Source: a virus. From it: a stretch of 35,419 nucleotides of DNA. Positions 23,457 to 29,272 of this stretch are shown piece after piece (within the stretch, counting starts at the first letter, position 1; every line of letters begins with the position of its first letter). The stretch is from the IMG/VR virus record IMGVR_UViG_3300025674_000158, positions 1-35,419 of that record. The stretch is one strand, 5' to 3'. The translations under genes were made by a program, and so were the position numbers. Below the pieces are notes generated by a model. That model was not told the DNA's origin. It worked only from the letters and a program-made list of their open reading frames with translations, and searched no databases.

Positions 23457-23768
23457 TTAAGCTCCTTTCTTTTGTTTGTTTGTTTCAATAAAATGCTCCT
23501 CGTCGTCCCAATCATCATCATCATCATCGTCGTACCACTCTGTCCAAAACAGACCCTCTAACCAATACCATTCGTCATCATATTCGTCATCATATTCGTC
23601 ATCATCCTCGTAGAAGAGAGCCAAGACTTCCTTAGCTCTCTCCTCAGTTATGTGTGCCGACTTGACTAGTCTGTCTTGCATACATTGTTTACTACAGACG
23701 TAGACACTACCACAATCACTAGTCCAACCATCATCCATACCCTCGTAACATTCATCACATGTCCTCAT
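23457..23768 (-). CDS. treble-clef zinc-finger protein with polyaspartate tail
   Basis: 103 residues. CDECYEGMDDGW and YVCSKQCM give the four-Cys site, as in the protein at 22514. A helix follows, then DDDEYDDEYDDEW, then FWTEWYDDDDDDDW and an end TNKQKKGA encoded by the CAAA leader of the next gene. The acidic stretches come from short tandem GAT/GAC/GAC-TAT repeats that may vary in number. Zinc finger plus polyacidic tail could mimic DNA or bind a basic host protein; unproven. Confidence 0.75.
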   Translation of the reverse strand: MRTCDECYEGMDDGWTSDCGSVYVCSKQCMQDRLVKSAHITEERAKEVLALFYEDDDEYDDEYDDEWYWLEGLFWTEWYDDDDDDDWDDEEHFIETNKQKKGA

Positions 23769-24295
23769 TATTTGATACCTCCGTAGCTACGTTTACAAGC
23801 CTCAGTTGCGGATTGAACATCGGTAAACCCCTCGTGTTTGAAGAAGTCTCCCTGTCCGAAACATCTCTTGTAGAATTGAGCTCTAGTCTCCGTACCAACA
23901 TTGGTCGTCAGTCCTATATGGTCATCAACATCTACCTGAGTGAATGGCAAGTCTTTACCATCCATTCTGAGCCATGAACCTCGTAACTTTTCATATGCCC
24001 TGAGACGATTGTAAATCTCGATTCTAGTCTTCTCAGTTATATCGCCCTGACCAATGGTAAACATTGCCCATATCAGGCAATTAGTGACAGGATTCATCCT
24101 CTCAACATATGCTTTACCATCATTGACATTCTCGTCGAAGTTCTTGCCATCAGGTTCAACTATGTACCATTCTGAACCACCACCAACGCTGAACCTCTCG
24201 TCCTTAGGTAAATTCTCCCAAGTTTCAATCGGCATCACGAAGTAGCATAATTCACGATAGTTTTTTACTTTTTCTATATTCCAATTCAAAGACAT
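23768..24295 (-). CDS. hypothetical protein
   Basis: 175 residues, alpha/beta, with Gly-rich GGGSEWYIVEPDGKNF and a Cys/aromatic C-terminus (FYKRCFGQGDFFKHEGF). The last base overlaps the start of the zinc-finger gene. The leader holds two CAAA units then AGGAGGG. Motif SVGGGSEWY could form a nucleotide or ligand loop, but it is not a Walker motif. I have no family for it. Confidence 0.7.
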   Translation of the reverse strand: MSLNWNIEKVKNYRELCYFVMPIETWENLPKDERFSVGGGSEWYIVEPDGKNFDENVNDGKAYVERMNPVTNCLIWAMFTIGQGDITEKTRIEIYNRLRAYEKLRGSWLRMDGKDLPFTQVDVDDHIGLTTNVGTETRAQFYKRCFGQGDFFKHEGFTDVQSATEACKRSYGGIK

Positions 24296-24305
24296 AATGT
24301 CCCTC

Positions 24306-24422
24306 CTATTTGTTTGTTATTTTGATTATTACCTCAATTACTAGACGAATCATTACTATGCTGAGATAGACCATAGTAAACGTCTCAAATCGATCGATGA
24401 GCTCGTGTATTTTCTTAATCAT
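24306..24422 (-). CDS. 38-residue membrane peptide
   Basis: A tiny gene whose ATG overlaps the stop of the preceding gene (ATGA, 24419-24422), with AGGAG at a good distance. Residues 1-13 are charged (MIKKIHELIDRFE), the rest is hydrophobic (MVYLSIVMIRLVIEVIIKI), a probable single membrane helix. Its last codons (KITNK) are formed by the CAAA element of the next gene. Likely an early membrane-active peptide; role unknown. Confidence 0.6.
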   Translation of the reverse strand: MIKKIHELIDRFETFTMVYLSIVMIRLVIEVIIKITNK

Positions 24423-24619
24423 TTCACTTCTCCTGTTTTTGTTTGTATTTCGTGATACGCTTTGAGGATATCTCGTTGCGTGTTAGTTAGGTCTTCACAA
24501 CCCATTTTTTCTCGTAACAATAACCAATCGATATCATTCGTGAAGTCAGGCAGAGCGGTCGATTTGACCGCCTTGCCTTTCTCGATTACAATGCCCATTG
24601 CTAGTCTTCGTTTATTCAT
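24419..24619 (-). CDS. small hypothetical protein
   Basis: 66 residues from the ATG at 24619, supported by AGGGGGTG just upstream; longer in-frame starts lie in the GP88 gene and lack such a site. Basic N-terminus (MNKRRLAMGIVIEKGKAVK), then helical (DWLLLREKMGCEDLTNTQRD). Follows the GP88-like gene by 1 base. Unknown function. Confidence 0.65.
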   Translation of the reverse strand: MNKRRLAMGIVIEKGKAVKSTALPDFTNDIDWLLLREKMGCEDLTNTQRDILKAYHEIQTKTGEVK

Positions 24620-24620
24620 G

Positions 24621-25415
24621 TTACACCCCCTGAACATTTGATGGGTTACTCGGAACAACGAATGTATTAAGTGCCTCAGCAATTTTCACTTTTGACATCT
24701 TAGCTCGTAGTCCAACAATTACATTTGACCCGTCATTCTTAGCCGTCCTGAGGTCTGTCTCATCCCCGTCAACAACCTTTTTACCATGCCACGTCTCAGG
24801 AAGATTGCCTTTGACCTTGGTCAATCCTGACACGTCAAACACCATCGCAATATTCATTCCCTTATCGGATGCTTTCCTCGTGTCGTCCCATTGACCATGA
24901 TGACTATAAGTGAGCTCATAGTTATCTTCGGTAGTCCTGTTGACCAACTTGGTATAGTCATAGAATGTCACGTCAGGAAATAGCTCGTAAAGTGTCTTCC
25001 CGTCCTGAGCCTCGATGGTCTCCCATCTGATATCAGAATATGCATTGAGTCGGAAACTCGCGACGTAACCATGATGATTTGACCACTCGATAGCGAAGCG
25101 AATATCAGCGACCAAGTCAGCCATGAAGCTCGTTCTGTCCTCGAAGAACCGCTTGGTCTTTTTGATTCTCGCATTCATTACAGAATCGTATCGACCATTA
25201 CCATTTTTAGCCACACACACCGAGGAACAAGTCGATTTCCTCGGATTGTTTTCGCCCGTCGTTATCCTGTTAGCCATAGGGCAAACATTGTAACCGCTCA
25301 GGTCGGAGTGAGCTAAAGCCAAACTGAATGAATAATTTTTCAGTTTCATGTTCTTACTTAGCTTATAGTTGTAAGTCGGTGGGGATAATAGAATCCCTTT
25401 ATATGATTTTCTCAT
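24621..25415 (-). CDS. GP88 family protein (mycobacteriophage L5 gp88-like)
   Basis: 264 residues. The sequence carries the whole pattern I know from the GP88 family: FSLALAHSDLSGYNVCPMAN, CSSVCVAKNGNGRYDSV, ARIKKTKRFFEDR, a SDIRWE segment, FYDYTK, NIAMVF and VVDGDETDLR...IVGLRAKM. Three Cys (NVCP, CSSVC) suggest metal binding. The family is widespread in phages and plasmids, yet without proven function. The leader has six CAAA units (25430-25453) before AAGGAAAA. Being the second gene of the leftward operon, it is probably well expressed. Confidence 0.85.
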   Translation of the reverse strand: MRKSYKGILLSPPTYNYKLSKNMKLKNYSFSLALAHSDLSGYNVCPMANRITTGENNPRKSTCSSVCVAKNGNGRYDSVMNARIKKTKRFFEDRTSFMADLVADIRFAIEWSNHHGYVASFRLNAYSDIRWETIEAQDGKTLYELFPDVTFYDYTKLVNRTTEDNYELTYSHHGQWDDTRKASDKGMNIAMVFDVSGLTKVKGNLPETWHGKKVVDGDETDLRTAKNDGSNVIVGLRAKMSKVKIAEALNTFVVPSNPSNVQGV

Positions 25416-25429
25416 AGTGTTATTTTCCT

Positions 25430-25453
25430 TTTGTTTGTTTGTTTGTTTGTTTG
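25430..25453 (-). repeat. six CAAA units before the GP88 gene ribosome site
   Basis: Six perfect 4-bp units lie wholly in the 38-base gap between genes, just upstream of AAGGAAAA. It is the longest member of the recurring (CAAA)n leader element of this operon. The length may change by slippage. Confidence 0.9.
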
Positions 25454-25828
25454 TTAGTCTTTTAAATCTTCTTGCATAAAATGATATGTAAGAAAATCTG
25501 AATAGAAGTCGGCTATCTTCTGAATACTAGCGAATGGCATAATGTCGCCATCCTCAGAAACTTCACACCACTCACTAACTTTTTTATAATCATGGTTCTC
25601 CTCTGAAATGATTTCAATGACATCGTTAAAGCATATTTCAATGTCATTGAGTGAATAGAATTCCAAAGAATCGTCGAAATCATCAATCATGTTTTCCTCG
25701 ACACATGTCCAAAAAGTATCGACGTGAAGATTCAATATTTTCTTATATCGATAGTCACAGACTTCTTTTAATCCATGTTTGATTTCTTCTCTAAGTGGTT
25801 TAACCATTTTATTTATATTTGAGTACAT
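25454..25828 (-). CDS. first gene of the leftward operon, hypothetical
   Basis: 124 residues, acidic and helical, with aromatic-rich segments (HVDTFWTCVEENMIDDFDDS, ADFYSDFLTYHFMQEDL). It has the classical leader: three CAAA units at 25839-25850 followed by GGAGGAG. As promoter-proximal gene, it may be made in large amounts early. Strongly acidic composition again; function unknown. Confidence 0.7.
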   Translation of the reverse strand: MYSNINKMVKPLREEIKHGLKEVCDYRYKKILNLHVDTFWTCVEENMIDDFDDSLEFYSLNDIEICFNDVIEIISEENHDYKKVSEWCEVSEDGDIMPFASIQKIADFYSDFLTYHFMQEDLKD

Positions 25829-25879
25829 AACTCCTCCATTTGTTTGTTTGTTTTTAAGTAAAATCTCTCTCGGAGATTG

Positions 25880-26010
25880 ACCCTCGATGCGGTTGCGAAT
25901 CGCTTGAATTACTCATATAAAATCGAGGGTTGAAGTTGGCTTGGTACAATAGGTATTCACTCCATACACACATGAATTATTCCATCAACGTCACGACGAT
26001 ATCAACCCTC
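25880..26010 (-). promoter_or_regulatory. alternative stem-loops in the leader of the leftward operon
   Basis: ACCCTCGAT (25880-25888) pairs with ATCGAGGGT (25922-25930). The overlapping GAGGGTTGA (25925-25933) pairs instead with TCAACCCTC (26002-26010). Both are perfect 9-bp stems and exclude each other, an attenuator or switch layout in the 5' leader of the minus-strand transcript. Confidence 0.5.
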
Positions 26011-26377
26011 CTACCTCCCTTAATTTGCCCTCTAATAAAATTGTTAGTTATTGAGTCAAATCTTAGTTGATGTTCGTCGGTGAGCATACCTAACAAGGTC
26101 ACGCTCCAAACCATTAACTCTCTCGGTAAGCTACCCCTAAGGACTTACTGCAAAATTTGGTGTCTTCGACGGAGACCCTCACAATCTAGCGATCATAATA
26201 GATGGTCGTGAATGTGGGTATCATATTTTGGAAATCCGAACTCGTATTCAGTCGTAACTCGTTGAGAAATCCACACGTGTCACCGAGGAGAAAAACACTC
26301 AAATTTTAAATTTTCAAAAAGCGAAAGCGTTCGAACACTTAACTTTAATTATTTACTTATATGTAAGTCAATAAAAA

Positions 26378-26392
26378 GTACATAATTTGTAC
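26378..26392. promoter_or_regulatory. possible second operator, GTACA-N5-TGTAC
   Basis: A 5-bp inverted repeat built from the same GTAC-type half-sites as the operator at 14350-14368, but with a shorter centre. It could be a second binding region of the HTH regulator. Confidence 0.35.
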
Positions 26393-26492
26393 ATTTCACG
26401 TCGGGAAAAAATATTTTCATGGGACGGGGAATTGTTGAAAATTTGAACAATTAATTAGTATTTATGGACGTAGTACGGAAGGAATTTTTTTT

Positions 26493-26804
26493 ATGAGTTC
26501 GAAGAAAAAAACACAATTTCAGCAAGGGAAATCAGGAAATCCCACAGGAAAAAACAAAAGTAATTTCGGGGAGCTTATCCGTTCACATCCGAAAAGCCCC
26601 GCTCTAATTCAAAAGCTTTTTGACATTGCACTTACCGACGGAGAAAAGCATCAAATTCGAGCAATTTCGATATTAATGGATAGAATCGCCCCTCAATTAA
26701 AAGCGTCCGAAATCAAAGCCGAAATCAGCGAAAATAAAGGGGTCATTATACTTCCACAAAAGGGGAGGGGAGGAGCTACAAAAAATGATAAAGCAAAGGC
26801 ATGA
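26493..26804 (+). CDS. DUF5681-like protein, putative small terminase subunit
   Basis: 103 residues. The N-terminus FQQGKSGNPTGKNKSNFGEL has the SGNPxGK/R signature of DUF5681, then a helical part with KHQIRAISILMDRIAPQLK. Proteins of this layout are frequent just upstream of phage large terminases and are likely DNA-recognition (small terminase) subunits. GGAAGGAA lies ahead of the start behind a run of eight T. It leads the packaging operon, separated from the large subunit by several small membrane genes, which is unusual. Confidence 0.65.
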   Translation: MSSKKKTQFQQGKSGNPTGKNKSNFGELIRSHPKSPALIQKLFDIALTDGEKHQIRAISILMDRIAPQLKASEIKAEISENKGVIILPQKGRGGATKNDKAKA

Positions 26805-26831
26805 TTTTAACTTTTGTCGACGGAGATTTAA

Positions 26832-26859
26832 ATGGCATATAACGTGTATTATGTATAAT
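26832..26859 (+). promoter_or_regulatory. possible promoter for the packaging/head operon
   Basis: ATGGCA (four of six -35 matches) with 16 bases to a perfect TATAAT at 26854-26859. A transcript would begin near 26866, ahead of the ribosome site CCGAGG of the small gene at 26894. Confidence 0.4.
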
Positions 26860-26893
26860 AGACCCTCTAAGTCGACCCCATTCCGAGGAAAAA

Positions 26894-27025
26894 ATGTCTG
26901 ACTATCGGTTTGCCCTGTATCATTTTTTTGAGTCAGAGAGTTTGAGCAAAGTAAACTTCGATCATCATACTACTACCATGTACAACATCAACGTACATTA
27001 TATATACAGGGAAGTAGATGAGTGA
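26894..27025 (+). CDS. 43-residue hypothetical protein
   Basis: A short gene with GAGG 5 bases before its ATG. It begins MSDYRFALYHFFESESLSKV and ends REVDE, overlapping the next gene start by 8 bases. Polar, aromatic and His-rich, without membrane segment. The ribosome site and tight overlap favour a real gene; function unknown. Confidence 0.5.
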   Translation: MSDYRFALYHFFESESLSKVNFDHHTTTMYNINVHYIYREVDE

Positions 27026-27335
27026 GGAAAAAACGTATCGTTCCGCAAACGCGAGAGTTATTAGTGATAATGCGGTTATCTCAATTAATCTACATTGGAT
27101 TCGGAACATTCTTGGTCTATTGCTACTTATCGGTGGCATCGTATATAAATATGAAACACGACTACGAACTCTTGAGTCAACAGTTATCACAAATCAAGAA
27201 GAACTTCGAAAATTGGTCGAACACCACATCCTTACTCAAGAAACGCAAAGAGTTGAACTAGAGGAAAAGATAAAGTTTTATGAAAAAGAATTCAATATTA
27301 ATCCACTCAGTTGGGGAAAGAAAAAAAGAAAATGA
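27018..27335 (+). CDS. membrane protein with coiled coil
   Basis: 105 residues. Residues about 29-46 (IRNILGLLLLIGGIVYKY) form one membrane helix, followed by a charged coiled coil (TRLRTLESTVITNQEELRK) and a basic end. AGGGAAG precedes the start. Its build resembles the putative holin at 11393, but it lies in the packaging operon. It may be a holin/antiholin, spanin-like or membrane tether; undecided. Confidence 0.7.
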   Translation: MSEEKTYRSANARVISDNAVISINLHWIRNILGLLLLIGGIVYKYETRLRTLESTVITNQEELRKLVEHHILTQETQRVELEEKIKFYEKEFNINPLSWGKKKRK

Positions 27336-27415
27336 ATGAAGATTATAAAGACTACTTAATAATAATAGGCTTTTTACTAGTTGTTCTTGGAGGCATGGTA
27401 TGGCTAGGGACTTAA
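27332..27415 (+). CDS. 27-residue membrane peptide
   Basis: A tiny gene overlapping the previous stop by ATGA and the next gene by 16 bases. Product: MNEDYKDYLIIIGFLLVVLG followed by GMVWLGT, one hydrophobic helix with an acidic N-terminus. The tight overlap on both sides supports expression. No ideal ribosome site of its own, so coupling is likely. Confidence 0.5.
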   Translation: MNEDYKDYLIIIGFLLVVLGGMVWLGT

Positions 27416-27684
27416 ATGTAAATGAAAATTCAAGTATGAGTATATCGCTCCCTATGATTATACAGGCAGTAACCTTTATAGTTATGTTGGTTTGGGGGTA
27501 CTCACAACTAAATGCTAGAATATCATTTCTAGAGTATCAGGTTGCAATGAATGAGGAGCATATTATTGATTTAGAAGAAGACGCTGAAGCGAATCAAGAT
27601 GCAGAAATTCCCGCTGATATTAGACAGAATGAAAGAATTAGTGTTTTAGAGGATGAAGTATTGAGGTTGAGAGATGGGAGATAA
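27400..27684 (+). CDS. membrane protein with coiled coil, terminase-adjacent
   Basis: 94 residues. Residues about 16-34 (SLPMIIQAVTFIVMLVWGY) form a membrane helix, followed by an acidic coiled coil (ISFLEYQVAMNEEHIIDLEE, ISVLEDEVLRLRDGR). GGAGG stands at a proper distance upstream. It overlaps the terminase start by 11 bases. With the two preceding genes it makes a trio of small membrane proteins within the packaging operon; holin-like function is possible. Confidence 0.7.
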   Translation: MARDLNVNENSSMSISLPMIIQAVTFIVMLVWGYSQLNARISFLEYQVAMNEEHIIDLEEDAEANQDAEIPADIRQNERISVLEDEVLRLRDGR

Positions 27685-29047
27685 TGTAATATGGCAACCC
27701 CACGAGGGACAACAGACCCTAGCCTTATCAACAGATGCCTATGTGATTGCATATGGTGGTGCTAGAGGTGGTGGTAAAACTGATTGCGGTCTTGCGTGGC
27801 TTATTGAACCGCAGTACCTTGATAATCCGCAATATAGAGCCTTGGTCTTACGTAGAAACTACGATGACCTACGTGATTGGATTGATAGGGCTAAGTTTTT
27901 TTATCGTTTCCTTGGTTGTAATACTGTTGGTAACCCTACCGAGTTTCGTTTTCCAAGCGGTGCTAAAATTAGGACAGGACACTTATCGGAAGATTCAGCG
28001 TTCCAAAAATACCTAGGACATCAGTACCATAAGCTACTAATTGAAGAGGCTACACTTATACCAAATGAGCTTGATTTTGAGCGTGTTGCATCGGCAGTTC
28101 GTTCGCCTCATCCTGAGCTCCCACCGAGGATTTTCTTGACGACAAACCCTGGCGGGGCGGGTCATAAATGGTTCAAAGATCGCTTTGTAAAATCGCCCAA
28201 TGAGGTCGTTCAAGGAAAGGACGGACGCACCCAATGTTTCATACCCGCTAAGATATATGACAACCCTACTTTAATAAAGGCTGACCCCGATTATGTTAAA
28301 CAACTAGAGTCTTTGCCTGATGAATTAAGACGTATGTGGCTTGATGGCGATTGGGACGTATTCCAAGGGATGTACTTTGATACATTTAAAAGAGATGTGC
28401 ATGTTATTAAACCAATAGAGATACCTGATTCATGGTATAGGTATAGAGCAATTGACTATGGATATCGTGCCCCCTTTGCTTGTCTTTGGTTAGCAGTTGA
28501 TTACGATCAGAATGTATACGTATATCGTGAGCACTATGAGGCGGGTAAAGATTTACATCATCACATTAATACAATTAAGGAACTTTCAGGCGATGAAGAT
28601 TACATGGCTACTATTATTGACCCATCTACTTATATATCTAATCCACAGAATACGAACCGCTCCGACGTTACCGCTCCATCAAATAAGTCCATTGCAGATA
28701 TATTATTATTTAATGGCATTCCTACTATCCGTGCTAATAATAATCGTATGTCAGGATGGAATCTTGTAAGGGAATACCTACAGGAAAAAAATAAAGAGGA
28801 TGCAAAAGGAGGCAACCTTAGAATCTTTGAGAATTGTAATAACCTAATAGATGAATTTACTACCGCAATCTATGATAAGCATAGAGTTGAGGATTTAGAT
28901 ACAAAGGGAAGTGACCATGCCTTGGATAGTTTGCGTTATGGTCTGATGCATCTAGGTAAACCTCATTTAGTAAAGGAAAAAACTTGGTTCGAAAAAGAAT
29001 TAGACATGTTACAGAGTGGCGAACTTGAATATAAAGGTATAGCTTGA
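27674..29047 (+). CDS. terL: terminase large subunit
   Basis: 457 residues, complete. ATPase domain: Walker A GGARGGGKT (28-36), Walker B LLIEEAT (121-127), coupling motif TTNPGG (156-161). RNase H-like nuclease domain: Asp261 (AIDYGYRAPF), Asp316 (IIDPS) and Asp414/Asp418 (GSDHALDSLRYG). It cuts concatemers and pumps DNA into the procapsid through the portal encoded downstream. Short family member of the headful type by general look, though the packaging mode cannot be fixed here. Start overlaps the membrane gene; the stop overlaps the next TTG start. Confidence 0.95.
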   Translation: MGDNVIWQPHEGQQTLALSTDAYVIAYGGARGGGKTDCGLAWLIEPQYLDNPQYRALVLRRNYDDLRDWIDRAKFFYRFLGCNTVGNPTEFRFPSGAKIRTGHLSEDSAFQKYLGHQYHKLLIEEATLIPNELDFERVASAVRSPHPELPPRIFLTTNPGGAGHKWFKDRFVKSPNEVVQGKDGRTQCFIPAKIYDNPTLIKADPDYVKQLESLPDELRRMWLDGDWDVFQGMYFDTFKRDVHVIKPIEIPDSWYRYRAIDYGYRAPFACLWLAVDYDQNVYVYREHYEAGKDLHHHINTIKELSGDEDYMATIIDPSTYISNPQNTNRSDVTAPSNKSIADILLFNGIPTIRANNNRMSGWNLVREYLQEKNKEDAKGGNLRIFENCNNLIDEFTTAIYDKHRVEDLDTKGSDHALDSLRYGLMHLGKPHLVKEKTWFEKELDMLQSGELEYKGIA

Positions 29048-29271
29048 AATATGTATTAAAAGATAACGAGTGGATTCCCGAACCTGATTCAGTAGACGCA
29101 GAAGATCGATTTCCTGTTCTAAAAAAGATAAAGCACCAACCTAAGTATGTCAAAAAGCAGTTTGAAATAGCTTGGAATGAGATATTTATGCTTAGAATGA
29201 TAGTTGAAATGCGTTCTCCTGATGAATTCTACCACGATGTACTACCCGATTTACTAATTGCAAAGGCTTAA
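29044..29271 (+). CDS. hypothetical protein between terminase and portal
   Basis: 75 residues. Starts with TTG overlapping the terminase stop (TTGA). No in-frame ATG exists in the N-terminal part, so TTG is likely. Helical and charged (KYVKKQFEIAWNEIFMLRMI), acidic at the start. Could be a packaging accessory or portal cofactor. Function unknown. Confidence 0.65.
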   Translation: MKYVLKDNEWIPEPDSVDAEDRFPVLKKIKHQPKYVKKQFEIAWNEIFMLRMIVEMRSPDEFYHDVLPDLLIAKA

Positions 29272-29272
29272 A

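Larger units (their letters stand above)
25829..26492. promoter_or_regulatory. non-coding control region between divergent operons
   Basis: About 660 bases without a credible gene between the leftward accessory operon and the rightward packaging operon. It holds the three-part inverted repeats at 25880-26010, an IR GTACA-N5-TGTAC at 26378-26392, an ACTTA-TATG-TAAGT repeat near 26355, two CTCGT words at 26241 and 26258, and a weak rightward box pair (TTGAAA at 26435, TATTTA at 26459). The last 150 bases are very A/T-rich. The leftward promoter cannot be placed with confidence. The region may also contain a packaging site. Confidence 0.6.

Noticed and set aside
22162-24245. Plus-strand open frames opposite the leftward cluster
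   Set aside because: They mirror well-spaced minus-strand genes with ribosome sites; compositions are Ser/Leu-rich as expected for antisense frames.
25430-25453. The (CAAA)6 tract as a classical phase-variation switch of coding frame
   Set aside because: It lies between genes and not in a reading frame here, so slippage would alter spacing or leader strength only.
26419-26454. Small frame MGRGIVENLNN in the control region
   Set aside because: Eleven codons, no ribosome site, in very A/T-rich DNA.
26166-26826. Direct repeat TCGACGGAGA at 26166 and 26817
   Set aside because: Only two 10-bp copies 650 bases apart with no other shared context; could be chance.
26802-26843. A 13-codon frame overlapping the stop of the putative small terminase gene by ATGA
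   Set aside because: Too short and without a ribosome site; probably chance.
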